Notes under the pieces: model-generated | What the model saw: only the letters and a program-made list of their open reading frames with translations | The model's database searches: none | What the model was told of the DNA's origin: nothing | Program-made: the position numbers and the translations under genes | In this document: positions 10,736 through 20,216 of the stretch, in pieces | Position numbering within the stretch: the first letter of the stretch is position 1 | Layout of the letters: each line of letters begins with the position of its first letter | From: Phenylobacterium sp. | GTDB lineage: Bacteria; Pseudomonadota; Alphaproteobacteria; Caulobacterales; Caulobacteraceae | Direction: 5' to 3' | NCBI RefSeq assembly: GCF_030697925.1 | Contig: NZ_JAUYOJ010000215.1 | Span: 26,918 to 90,917 of the forward strand | Length of the DNA stretch: 64,000 nt

Positions 10736-10873
10736 TACGCTCAACGCCATCTGGTCGAATGCTGCTTCTCCAAGCTCAAGCAGTTCCGGCGCGTCGCCAC
10801 CCGCTTCGAGAAGACCGCCAGGAACTACCTCGCCATCGTCACTCTCGCGGCCATCGTCATGTGGCTGCGATAA
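10730..10873 (+). pseudogene. IS5-family transposase, C-terminal fragment
   Basis: IDAHLYAQRHLVECCFSKLKQFRRVATRFEKTARNYLAIVTLAAIVMWLR*. Confidence 0.8.
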
Positions 10874-11077
10874 GTGTCCACAGCGCCTAGACGACCCCGG
10901 AGTTAATGCCCCGGCCGGCCATTTGATATGCAGCGAACACCGACGTAGCCTCGCGTTAGAGCGGTCGGTTTGATCAGTGCAAACGGGTGTTTCGGCAAGA
11001 TCGCGCCAGTGTGGCTCGGATCTGGGCAGAAGCCGGCATTACCGCGCCAATGCCAGCGCATCGCCAGTATGCCAGGT

Positions 11078-11443
11078 TCAGTCCTTCTTGAACTCGAATA
11101 GCTCGATGACGTTGCCCGATGGATCTTCGAGCAGGATGGCGCGGCCGGCCCCACCGCCGCTTAAATCGCCGCGGAACCGTGCATTAGCCCGGCGCAGCCG
11201 CTCAATCAGGGCGTCCAGCTCGTTTGTAATGATCATAAACCGGTTCCATCCGCCAGGCTTCGGATCGCCGCCAGCCTGACCACCGCTTCCCGCACCCGGG
11301 GCACTGAGGTACAGCGCAAATTCGTCGCGCAGCAGCGCGGCGAATTTGCCCGGATTGTGCTTGTCGACCTTGAAATCGAGATTGTCTTGATAGAACGCGA
11401 CCGCCTCGTCGACGTCGGCAACGATATATCGAACGGAGACTAT
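11078..11443 (-). CDS. VOC-family (glyoxalase/bleomycin resistance) protein with ATA in place of the start codon
   Basis: Own translation from ATA at 11443: (I)VSVRYIVADVDEAVAFYQDNLDFKVDKHNPGKFAALLRDEFALYLSAPGAGSGGQAGGDPKPGGWNRFMIITNELDALIERLRRANARFRGDLSGGGAGRAILLEDPSGNVIELFEFKKD*; AAGGAG 5 nt upstream; absent from ORF track. Confidence 0.8.
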   Translation of the reverse strand: MVSVRYIVADVDEAVAFYQDNLDFKVDKHNPGKFAALLRDEFALYLSAPGAGSGGQAGGDPKPGGWNRFMIITNELDALIERLRRANARFRGDLSGGGAGRAILLEDPSGNVIELFEFKKD

Positions 11444-11875
11444 TCAAACTCCTTCAGGTCGCCGATAGCCGGCGACAGTGTATTCAGTTCCTTCCAAAGG
11501 CAGACCCGCGCCTTTCCATTGCACTGCGGCAGTCGAAGTGCGCTGAATGTAGACCGCTTTCAACAATGGGCGCACGAGTACCTCGATCTCCCTGCCTGCC
11601 AAATGGCGATTTTGACGTCCGGCCGAGCAGCGCAAGCTGAACGCTGAATAACGTCATCGATGGGCTCCAGATGCGAGCGAATCGATGCTGGACATCAGAC
11701 GGAGTATGGCTCGCAGTATTTTTCGAAACTAAGCAACAATCAGGGAGTTTGACATGGTTGCGCGTAATTGAACGTGGCGTTCGCCGTAGCTCCAGTTGTG
11801 ACCCCAAGACGTTCGAGCGATCCGAAAGGAGTCAGGACGCCGCGGTCCGGGCCGCGAAAGCCCGCGCCGGCAGGC

Positions 11876-12658
11876 TCAGTGGCCATCGTGACGCAAACAG
11901 AGAACGTCCCGATAGGCGCACAGGTCGGCAATCAGGGGGGCCTCATCGGCCAGGATGCGGGCTTTCTCGGCGGCGCCCGTGATGACGATGATATAGCTCT
12001 GTGCGTCGTGTCCTTGACGGTCGATGAAGGGGTTGACGAGGGTGGCGGGGTCCGCCCGGTCCGGGGCCGCGGCAATGTCGGCGTTCGAGACACCCGACGC
12101 GTAGAACATCAGGTGGGGCATCGCCATAGTCTGGACGGACATGTCCGGGGGGCCGGCGGCCCGCATTACGGGTGAGACCATGTACGACAGCCCGGCGCGG
12201 CTCGGGGTCTCGTAGGAACCGTCCGCGTAGGCGGCCTCCACACGTTCTCTGACCTGCCGGGGCGTCAGGCCCTCGGCCCTCATCCTTGCGGTATCGATGA
12301 TGGCCTTGAGATGCCCCCCGGCTCCGGCCGCGTCGTAGCAGAGCGGGATGAAGATATCGTCGCGGAAGTCGACGAGCTCCCAGGCGGTGCGCTCGACCAG
12401 GCAGGTGATGCCATTCGTCCCCTCACGGGAAAGCACGTATCCCTCGTCCGGGGCGAGCAGGTAGACCGCCGCCGCCGCCCGCAAGGCGGTCGGAGCCGCA
12501 CTGAGCGCGTAGCGGGCCTCCAGTTTGGGGGGGATGGGGGCCAAGGTCGGAAGCGCGGTCTGCGCCGTCCCTGGCCCCGCGCCCGCCGCAGAGAGCGCGG
12601 CTGCGAGGATCAGCGCCCGCGTCATGGATGCCGCCAGGCGGCCAAGTGTGCAAGTCAT
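11876..12658 (-). CDS. hypothetical secreted protein
   Basis: Long ORF with signal peptide (ALILAAALSAAGAGPGTAQTA); no family recognised. Confidence 0.65.
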   Translation of the reverse strand: MTCTLGRLAASMTRALILAAALSAAGAGPGTAQTALPTLAPIPPKLEARYALSAAPTALRAAAAVYLLAPDEGYVLSREGTNGITCLVERTAWELVDFRDDIFIPLCYDAAGAGGHLKAIIDTARMRAEGLTPRQVRERVEAAYADGSYETPSRAGLSYMVSPVMRAAGPPDMSVQTMAMPHLMFYASGVSNADIAAAPDRADPATLVNPFIDRQGHDAQSYIIVITGAAEKARILADEAPLIADLCAYRDVLCLRHDGH

Positions 12659-12721
12659 GGTGTCTTCCTCGATTGCGCCCGCCGATGGGGCGATGGCGTT
12701 GGGGCAGGTCGGCGCCGGCGC

Positions 12722-13303
12722 TCAGCTCAAGGCGTAGGTCAACTTGAGCAGTCCCTTGGGTTTAGTCTCCGCGTTGAGGAGTTCGGCCTTACGGCGCTGC
12801 ATGCCCGCTGCGAAAAGCGCCGGCCCCTCGCCTGCGATAATCGGGTGCACGATCAACCTGAGCTCGTCGACCAGTCCGGCGTCCATCAAGGCGGCGGCGA
12901 TGCGGGCCCCGCCCATGAGGTAGATGTCCTTGCCCTTGGCCGCCTTGAGGGTGGACACATCGTCCAGGTTGCGGAGGAATCTGGTGTTCGGCCATGTGGC
13001 GGACCTCAGGGACCGGGAGAGCACGTAGTGAGGAGTGTGGGCCGCGAAGTCCGCCCAGGACAGTTCGGCCGCCGTCGGCGGCGCCCCGGTGATCCAGGCG
13101 GGTTCGTCCGGATGGGTTTGAAGCCCGGTCCAATAACGCTCGTAACCGGGGTACATGCCCCCGCCCATCAGGCAGGCGTCGATCTGGTCTGTCAGGCCAA
13201 AGTCCTCCGACCACGCCTCCACCCAGTCCGCCATCCCGTCGGCGCCCTCGGTCTTGCCGTCGAGCGAAATCTTCATGCCTGCGATCAGCTTGCGCATTCC
13301 CAT
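12722..13303 (-). CDS. dihydrofolate reductase family protein (RibD C-terminal-like)
   Basis: MRKLIAGMKISLDGKTEG...KGKDIYLMGGARIAAALMDAGLVDELRLIVHPIIAGEGPALF. Confidence 0.88.
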   Translation of the reverse strand: MGMRKLIAGMKISLDGKTEGADGMADWVEAWSEDFGLTDQIDACLMGGGMYPGYERYWTGLQTHPDEPAWITGAPPTAAELSWADFAAHTPHYVLSRSLRSATWPNTRFLRNLDDVSTLKAAKGKDIYLMGGARIAAALMDAGLVDELRLIVHPIIAGEGPALFAAGMQRRKAELLNAETKPKGLLKLTYALS

Positions 13304-13312
13304 GTCCTCCCA

Positions 13313-13834
13313 TCAAGCCGCGAGACGCGCCGCGTAGTCCTGCTTGAGGCGGGCGATGCCGTCCCAGAACGCCTCGGGCGTCGTGTCGGCGAGACGGGCC
13401 TGGAGGAGGTCCAGGTGCACGTGCCAGCCGGGGGCGAAGTTCAGGAGCTTGGCGCGGTCCGCGATGCCGGTGTGGGTGAGGGTCAGCAGGACGCCGCCGT
13501 CTTGTTCGGCGAGGTCGAACGTGACGTCCCCATCGCCCCACGCGATCGCGAGCCTATGTGGCGGATCGAGTTCGGTGATGCGGGTTTGCATCCTGTTCTC
13601 TTCACCCGCACCTTCCGGGACGCGGCCCGGAGGATCGGTCAGTTCGTTGTTGCGCCAGACCAGTTCCATCGCGTCTCCGACATGCGCGGGCATCTCGCCT
13701 GCGGCGAACCATCTGCGGCGAAGGTCGCTCTCGGTAAGGTAGGCCCAGACGCGGTCGATCCCCGCGGGCATCAGCCGCTTGATCGTCAAGGTCGTAGGAT
13801 CGCTCAGTACGCCGTAGTGATGTACGTCGGTCAT
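13313..13834 (-). CDS. SRPBCC/AHSA1 family protein
   Basis: TLTIKRLMPAGIDRVWAYLTESDLRRRWFAAGEM...GWHVHLDLLQARL. Confidence 0.88.
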   Translation of the reverse strand: MTDVHHYGVLSDPTTLTIKRLMPAGIDRVWAYLTESDLRRRWFAAGEMPAHVGDAMELVWRNNELTDPPGRVPEGAGEENRMQTRITELDPPHRLAIAWGDGDVTFDLAEQDGGVLLTLTHTGIADRAKLLNFAPGWHVHLDLLQARLADTTPEAFWDGIARLKQDYAARLAA

Positions 13835-14193
13835 TGATCTTCTCCTGATGGGGGGATGTTGGAGGCGGCCTCCTCACGAAGGAGCCGCTCGAGTTCGTCG
13901 AAGCGGTTCGACCAGAGGCGCTCGTAGTAGGCCAGCCAGTCGAAGGCCCCGGACAGGGGCCGTGAATCCAGTCGGCAATAGTGGGTGCGGCCGCGGATTT
14001 CCCGCCGGAGGAGACCGGCCCCTTCCAACGCCTTGACGTGCTTGGAGGCGGCCGCCAGCGACATGTCGAATGGCCGCGCCAGTTCGCCCACGGTGCGTTC
14101 ACCCTCGGAGAGGTCGCGCAGCATCTGACGTCGCGTCGCGTCGCCAAGCGCGTGGAAGACCGTGTCGAGCTGAGCTGGAATTAGTTCACCCAT
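13831..14193 (-). CDS. ArsR-family HTH regulator
   Basis: LDTVFHALGDATRRQMLRDLSEGERTVGELARPFDMSLAAASKHVKALEGAGLLRREIRGRTHYCRL. Confidence 0.92.
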   Translation of the reverse strand: MGELIPAQLDTVFHALGDATRRQMLRDLSEGERTVGELARPFDMSLAAASKHVKALEGAGLLRREIRGRTHYCRLDSRPLSGAFDWLAYYERLWSNRFDELERLLREEAASNIPPSGEDQ

Positions 14194-14707
14194 TTGGTTG
14201 AACTAATTCCAACGTCGCCCACTGTCAACCAATTGGTTGAATGTTCGCTCGCGATCGCCCGCCAAAGCCATGGCCTGACACAGTGTAAAGGTTTTCAAGA
14301 TGGCGATCCCCGTTTTGGTGGACCATAGCCCTCGCGCGCCGGGGCAACCCAAGGATCGGTGACGCGCCGACGTGACGCCAGATCGAAGGACGTCCCGACC
14401 AGTTGACCCTTCATGCTGGTCTCAGGCGTCGTATGGCGGGCTGGAATGTCGCGCGTGTACGTTGGCAGCGGGCTGGCGCTAATGATCGGCGGCGCGGCGA
14501 TTGCAGGAACGACAACAGGAGCCTTCGGCGATCTCGTGCTGAGCTGGGGCCTCGCACCCTTGGCGCGTGATCTTTGTGATCGTCGCCCTGCCCGGCGCGC
14601 TAGCCTCCAGCACCCCGCACCCAGAGCAAGCGACGCGAGTGACTCGGCGCGGCGGTTGTTCACGCCGCTGGCGGCGACCAACGACGCGGCGCCACACTTC
14701 TGGTGAC

Positions 14708-15247
14708 TCATTCGCCTTCCTCTACCCGAGGCGCATCCGGCAATGTATATTCGAAGTCGTAGTAGTGCTTGCCCTCGATGATCTGGATGATCAGGCGGCC
14801 GCTGATTCCGACCAGTTCGTCGGCGCCGGAGTCGGGTACGACGGTGATGTTCATCTGCATCGCACCGCGCCCCATGGTGCCGAGGTGCTGCAGAGCGAAC
14901 GTGCCCTGCCGGCCTTGCAAGGTCGCGCTGACGTGATCCATCGCGACATAGCCCGCAGAGCCTTCGACGGCGGTACCCATGGTCAACATCTGGCCCCATG
15001 CCGTGCCTTCAAGGTCGCCGTGGAATTGCTTGAAAAGAGCCAGGCGTCCTACCGTCGAATGGCCGACGTTTTCTTCAGATGGCTGGGGTGTGACTTTGAC
15101 GTCGAACGTGCCTCTGGCGTGGGTGCTCATGGTATTTCCTTGGGGTTGACTGTCGGCAGGTATGGCGGGCGGGGTCGCAGCGGACGGCCCGCCCGTGCCG
15201 ACGCAAAGGCCGACGATGAGCGCGAGGGTCGACCAACTCGGATTCAT
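14708..15247 (-). CDS. DUF3224 domain-containing protein
   Basis: ARGTFDVKVTPQPSEENVGHSTVGRLALFKQFHGDLEGTAWGQMLTMGTAVEGSAGYVAMDHVSATLQGRQGTFALQHLG. Confidence 0.78.
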   Translation of the reverse strand: MNPSWSTLALIVGLCVGTGGPSAATPPAIPADSQPQGNTMSTHARGTFDVKVTPQPSEENVGHSTVGRLALFKQFHGDLEGTAWGQMLTMGTAVEGSAGYVAMDHVSATLQGRQGTFALQHLGTMGRGAMQMNITVVPDSGADELVGISGRLIIQIIEGKHYYDFEYTLPDAPRVEEGE

Positions 15248-15405
15248 GGGCTCTCCAACGATGGTATCGAGGCGGGTGAAGGCGCAACGGGCGATGAATC
15301 GTCGCCGCGCCGCACCAGACTTCGCTCAGGGCCGCACCGCTGAAGCCGGTGCAATGTACGGCGCGTGGCGCCGACCCGATTGTAGAAACGCGACAGGGGT
15401 GAGCG

Positions 15406-16224
15406 ATGTCGAGGGCCGAGGGCGGAAAGCCGAGGGGATTGCTCCAGCAGGCCGATGCGACCGCGTTCCCTGCGCAGCACCGGCGGTATCTGCCCTGCGC
15501 TGACGTGGCGGCTTTCGTCGAGCATTTCTGGATGGTGCGCTGGGATCTGCGCGGGCTGCCTGCGCGCACGGTCGAGACCTTGCCGCACCCGTCGGTGCAT
15601 GTGGTCGTCGAGGCCGGTGGCGCCAGCCGGGTCGGCGGCGTTCACAGCGGGCGTTTTGCGCGTGTGCTCGAAGGCGAGGGCCGCGTGTTCGGTATCAAGT
15701 TCCGTCCCGGCGGCTTTTTCCCGCTGTGGATGGCGCCACTGTCGGACCTGGTCGACCGCAGCCTGGCGCTGACCGAGGTCTTCGGCGACGCAGGGCTGGC
15801 GCTGGAAGCGGCCATCCTTGCGCTCGACGAGGACGAGTGGCGCATGGTGGCGGCCGAACGTTTCCTGCGCGAACGCTTGCCGATGCCCGACGAAAACGTC
15901 GCTCTGATCGATCGCCTGGTGTCGCGCGTGGTTGCTGACCGGGAACTCCGACGCGTGGATGACCTGGCCGCCTTATCCGGGCTCAGCAAGCGCGGCTTGC
16001 AGCGCCTGTTCAACCAGTACATCGGCATCAGCCCGAAGTGGATGATCCAGCGCTACCGTCTGCATGAGGCGCTGGACGAGCTCGCCGGCCACGAAGCCCC
16101 GAACTGGGCTCAGTTCGCGCTGGGCCTGGGCTACTTCGATCAGGCACATTTCATCAAGGACTTCAAGGCGATGGTTGGCCGGACGCCGGCGCAGTATGCG
16201 GCGCAACGACCGGCCGGCTTATGA
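15406..16224 (+). CDS. AraC-family regulator with N-terminal DUF6597-like domain
   Basis: VDDLAALSGLSKRGLQRLFNQYIGISPKWMIQRYRLHEALDEL...FALGLGYFDQAHFIKDFKAMVGRTPAQYA. Confidence 0.88.
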   Translation: MSRAEGGKPRGLLQQADATAFPAQHRRYLPCADVAAFVEHFWMVRWDLRGLPARTVETLPHPSVHVVVEAGGASRVGGVHSGRFARVLEGEGRVFGIKFRPGGFFPLWMAPLSDLVDRSLALTEVFGDAGLALEAAILALDEDEWRMVAAERFLRERLPMPDENVALIDRLVSRVVADRELRRVDDLAALSGLSKRGLQRLFNQYIGISPKWMIQRYRLHEALDELAGHEAPNWAQFALGLGYFDQAHFIKDFKAMVGRTPAQYAAQRPAGL

Positions 16225-16248
16225 CGCGGATGCAGCAGGGCCAGGGCC

Positions 16249-16326
16249 CAGGTCTGCCCGAAGGGCCTCAACCCTGCCAAGGCCATCGCCGAGATCAAGA
16301 AGATGCTGGTGGACCGGGTGGTCTAG
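16249..16326 (+). pseudogene. C-terminal remnant of succinate dehydrogenase iron-sulfur subunit
   Basis: In-frame QVCPKGLNPAKAIAEIKKMLVDRVV* matches the conserved SdhB C-terminus; no upstream SdhB sequence. Confidence 0.75.
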
Positions 16327-16382
16327 GCCGTAGGGACGCGTTGCCGCTGAGGGCGGCTATGGCAACCTTCAACAAGCCAAAT

Positions 16383-17729
16383 TCAAACTGAGAGACGCCC
16401 CTCCGCTTCCTGCGCAATAGCGGCCGCCTCTGTCCGATAGTGGGGCCGGGCGCGCCAATAGCACACCAAGGTGACGGCCAGCAGGGCTGCAGAGACAACG
16501 GACAAAGCCAGCCGGAGCCCCTCCGGCTGGCCGAATACGTAGTCGCCGGTCAGGGCGTAGGCCGTGGGCCCGAGTCCGAGACCGGCCAAGTTCGTGACGA
16601 GCAGGCAGGCCGCGGAGACCTGTCCGCGGATCGGCGCAGGGGTCACCATCTGGATCAGCGTCGGGAAGACGGCGGCGTTCATGAAGATCGCGAACAGGAC
16701 CGGCCCGGCCAACGCCAGCGCCAAGCCGGGCGGCCCCACCAGCGGGGCCAACGCACTGGTCGGGAGCAACACCATCGCCCCCAGGATCGTGCTGCGCAGG
16801 CAGGCGTCCGGATGGCCGTTCCGATAGAGCCGCCCCACCAGCAGCCCCCCGCAGACGGCGCCCAGGCAGCCGCACGCCATGATCAGCGTGCCGACTCCCA
16901 GGCCCGCCTGGGTCAGGGTCCATCCATGCGCGCGGATGAACAGTGTCGGCAGCCACGCCATGTAGCCGTAGTTGAACACGTTTCCGAGCGACAGGCCGAT
17001 CAGCAGGGGTGCGAACAGCGGCGCCCGAGCGGACATGTGTCGCGCGACGTCGGCCACTGAGGGGTGGTCGCCGCCGATGTCCAGCGTCTGGCGACCCCGC
17101 GTCGGCTCCCGGATCGCCAAGACCAGCGCACTCACCGCCAGGCCCGCGCCCCCGATCGTGAGGAATACGAGTTGCCAGGGCCGCACCGCCACGCCGGCCA
17201 GCATGATTTCGGGTAGCGTCGCCACGATCCCCACCAGCGATCCGCCCGCGATCAGCGCCAAGCCGCCGCCCAAAGGCGCCCCGATCACGAAGATGCTCAT
17301 GGCCAGCGCCAGGCGTTGAGGCGGGAAATAGTCCGCGATCATCGAATAGGCGGCCGGGGGCAGCGCGGCCTCTCCGACGCCCACCCCCATGCGCGCGACG
17401 AACATCTGCGCGAAGTTCTGGGCAAGGCCGCAGGCGGCGGTCATGGCGCTCCAGACCAGCACGCCCGCCGCGATGAGGTTGCGGCGGTTGCCGAGGTCGG
17501 CGAGCCGCCCCATGGGCAACGCCGTCGTCGAGTAGCAGATCGCAAAAGCGAGACCCGTCAGCAGGCTGATTTGGGTGTCCGATATCTGCAGATCGTGGCG
17601 GATCGGCTCGATCAGCAGCGAGAGGATCTGGCGATCCATGTATGAGAAGATGTAGGCGATCGCCAGGATGATGACGGCGCGCCAGCCCTGGCGGGCCGTC
17701 TGGGCCGCCGGCCCCTCGGAGTGGGTCAT
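16383..17729 (-). CDS. MFS transporter
   Basis: 12-TM-like hydrophobic pattern; YIFSYMDRQILSLLIEPIRHDLQISDTQISLLTGLAFAICYSTTALPMGRLADLGNRRN. Confidence 0.92.
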   Translation of the reverse strand: MTHSEGPAAQTARQGWRAVIILAIAYIFSYMDRQILSLLIEPIRHDLQISDTQISLLTGLAFAICYSTTALPMGRLADLGNRRNLIAAGVLVWSAMTAACGLAQNFAQMFVARMGVGVGEAALPPAAYSMIADYFPPQRLALAMSIFVIGAPLGGGLALIAGGSLVGIVATLPEIMLAGVAVRPWQLVFLTIGGAGLAVSALVLAIREPTRGRQTLDIGGDHPSVADVARHMSARAPLFAPLLIGLSLGNVFNYGYMAWLPTLFIRAHGWTLTQAGLGVGTLIMACGCLGAVCGGLLVGRLYRNGHPDACLRSTILGAMVLLPTSALAPLVGPPGLALALAGPVLFAIFMNAAVFPTLIQMVTPAPIRGQVSAACLLVTNLAGLGLGPTAYALTGDYVFGQPEGLRLALSVVSAALLAVTLVCYWRARPHYRTEAAAIAQEAEGRLSV

Positions 17730-17788
17730 GTCGGCAGGTTCCCAGGTCGGTCCGGCGCCGGATGTCGGCGCCGGACCCTTGAAGTCGA

Positions 17789-20110
17789 TCAGAACTTGTA
17801 GGTGAGCGAGACGCCGTAGGTGCGCGGCTCGGAATAGATGTCGAGTGTGTTGAGGCTGCCCTGGTCGAAGACCTCGACCAGATACTCATTGTCGAACACG
17901 TTCTTGACGTACGCGGCGACGTCGATCCGCTCGTCGTCGGTCCGATAGCCGATCCGGGCGTTCGCCAGCCAGAATGCGTCCTGGAACACGAGCGGCCGCG
18001 TGGTCGCGGTCACCAGCCGCAGCGCATAGCGGCTGCGGTAGCTAAAGTCAGTGAACCCGTAAATCGAGCCGCCCATGCTCTCCACGGGGGTCTCGTAGCG
18101 CAGGTTCCCGCCAAGGCTGTACTTCGGCGTGTTGCCGATGAGGCGGCCCTCGTAGATGCCGGAGACGATCTTCGGATCGGTGTAGGCGGCGCTCAGCGCG
18201 ATGTTGAGCCCCGCGACCGGCCGCCAGTTCAGATCGGCCTCGAGGCCTTTGATATGGGCATTGCCGGCGTTGCTGAGCACCTGCGTCGGGAAGCCGGACG
18301 CCGGGTCGACCCGCGTCACGGTCGCCTGGAAATCCTTCCAGTTGTAGAAGAAGGCCGCCGCGTTCAGCCGCAGGGACGGCAGGGGCTGCGACTTGATGCC
18401 GAACTCGTAGGCATAAAGCGTCTCGGGCCCATAGGGGGAATAGGCGAACCGGGTGGTGGCGAAGCCACCGTTGAAGCCGCCTGCCTTGAACCCCTTGCTT
18501 ACGCTCGCGTAGATCAGCAGGTCTTCGGAAGGCTTGAAGTTGAGGCCCACCTTGCCGGAGAAGTTGTCGAAGCTGGTCTTGTTGTTGACCACCGCCGTCG
18601 GGAAGAACGCGTGCCGCGGCGTGGTGCCGCCGACGAAGCTGCGCGTGTCTTCGGTGTAGCGCAAGCCGCCGACGGCGGTGAGCATACTGGAGATCGGAAT
18701 CTCGACCTGGCCGAACGCCGCCAACGACTCGGTGCGCATCAGCCAATCGATGTTGGTGATCACCGCCCCATTGCCGGGGAACGAGTCGTCGCTGCGGATG
18801 ATCTGGAGGTTTTCGACCTTGTCCTTGCTGTAGAAGAGGCCGCCGATCCACTTGATGGGCGAGTCCTCCTTCGCCGCGATCCTGAGCTCCTGGGAAAACG
18901 CGTTGAACGACTGGGTAAAGCTGTTGTCGGTGCCGATCTTCGGCGTTCCATCGAAGTCCTGGAACTCCTGGCGGTCCTGGGTGTCGTAGCCCGTCACCGA
19001 GGTCAGGTCGGCGAAGCCGGTGGACCACTCGAGGGTCAGGACGCCGCCCTGGCCATCTTCCCGCAGGCCCTGTCCCTGGACGTTGTTGGTGCTCACGTGC
19101 CGGTTGTTGGGGTCGGGATCGAACTGGCCAAAGGAATCCACGCATGAACCGTCGCGGGCGCGGTCACCGCGCAGCGCGGCTGCGCACACCCCAGTGATGG
19201 TTCGGTTCGGCGGCGTGCCGCCGGCCGGGTTCGGGATGAAGGGCGGCGCCAGCTTGAACAGCGGCACGTCGCTGCGATTGCGCCCGGCGTATGCCGTGAT
19301 CGTCGCCGAGAAGTCCTCCGATGGTTTCCAGAGCAGGCTGACGCGGCCGGCCAGCCGGTCGATCTCACCGTTCCGCTCCTTGCGGAAGTTGTCATACTGC
19401 CAGCCTGTGCCGCGCTGCCGCGTCATGCCCGCCACCCGCACGGCGACGGTCTCGGAGAGCGCGCCGCCCCAGGCGCCTTCCAGCTCCAGGGTGTCGAAGC
19501 GACCGTAGTCGGCGCGGAGGAAGCCGTTGTTGCTGAAGGTCGGCTGGCGGGTGATGAACTTGATCGCGCCGCCGGTGTTGTTGCGGCCGTAAAGCGTGCC
19601 CTGCGGCCCCTTCAGCACTTCGATGCGCGAGACATCGAACAGCGAGAAGTTCACCATCGGATAGTAGGGCTTCACGACTTGGTCGACGTAGATGCTTGTT
19701 GGCGAGTTGTTGCCCACCGTGAAATCCGTGACGCCGATGCCGCGGACCGTGAAGAGCGGGGAACTGTCGCCGTTCACTGACTTAGCCACGAGACCCGGCA
19801 CCTGAAAGCCCACGTCGAGGGGCTTCTCCAAGCCCAGGTCACGGACCTGCCGCTCACTGAACGACGACACCGAGATTGGCACGTCCTGGAGGTTCTCGGC
19901 CCGCTTCTGAGCGGTCACGATGACCTCCTCGAGCTGGGTGTCGTCGGCCGCAGCCTGGGCAAGGGCCGACGTGGCGGCCCCACTCATCAGCACGGCGATC
20001 ATGGCGGCGGAAGCGGCTCGGCCTCGCCCTCGTGCATCTTGTTTGCGTATCAGCCTCGGCATCTGTCGACCCCCTCTTCCGCGCGTCGGCCCGATACCGT
20101 CCGCGACCAT
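17789..20110 (-). CDS. TonB-dependent receptor
   Basis: EEVIVTAQKRAENLQDVPISVSSFS plug; VLKGPQGTLYGRNNTGGAIKFIT; C-terminal aromatic TYKF. Confidence 0.95.
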   Translation of the reverse strand: MVADGIGPTRGRGGRQMPRLIRKQDARGRGRAASAAMIAVLMSGAATSALAQAAADDTQLEEVIVTAQKRAENLQDVPISVSSFSERQVRDLGLEKPLDVGFQVPGLVAKSVNGDSSPLFTVRGIGVTDFTVGNNSPTSIYVDQVVKPYYPMVNFSLFDVSRIEVLKGPQGTLYGRNNTGGAIKFITRQPTFSNNGFLRADYGRFDTLELEGAWGGALSETVAVRVAGMTRQRGTGWQYDNFRKERNGEIDRLAGRVSLLWKPSEDFSATITAYAGRNRSDVPLFKLAPPFIPNPAGGTPPNRTITGVCAAALRGDRARDGSCVDSFGQFDPDPNNRHVSTNNVQGQGLREDGQGGVLTLEWSTGFADLTSVTGYDTQDRQEFQDFDGTPKIGTDNSFTQSFNAFSQELRIAAKEDSPIKWIGGLFYSKDKVENLQIIRSDDSFPGNGAVITNIDWLMRTESLAAFGQVEIPISSMLTAVGGLRYTEDTRSFVGGTTPRHAFFPTAVVNNKTSFDNFSGKVGLNFKPSEDLLIYASVSKGFKAGGFNGGFATTRFAYSPYGPETLYAYEFGIKSQPLPSLRLNAAAFFYNWKDFQATVTRVDPASGFPTQVLSNAGNAHIKGLEADLNWRPVAGLNIALSAAYTDPKIVSGIYEGRLIGNTPKYSLGGNLRYETPVESMGGSIYGFTDFSYRSRYALRLVTATTRPLVFQDAFWLANARIGYRTDDERIDVAAYVKNVFDNEYLVEVFDQGSLNTLDIYSEPRTYGVSLTYKF

Positions 20111-20216
20111 ATCGACATTATGAGTTATGAAAGAGCCAATATGATAGTATGATGTATGAACCTATTACTTTTGGTGTCAAGCCGCGACGGGCGGCGGACT
20201 GCGCGGGAGGCAGGGC

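Noticed and set aside
11444-11807. Minus-strand ORFs upstream of the VOC gene
   Set aside because: Short, no recognisable family; cannot separate from non-coding or decayed sequence.
12311-13837. 508-aa plus-strand ORF
   Set aside because: Lies antisense to three clear genes (secreted protein, DHFR-like, SRPBCC); low-complexity Arg/Gly/His-rich translation typical of antisense frames in GC-rich DNA.
16369-17889. 506-aa minus-strand ORF
   Set aside because: Same strand but out of frame with the well-supported MFS transporter.
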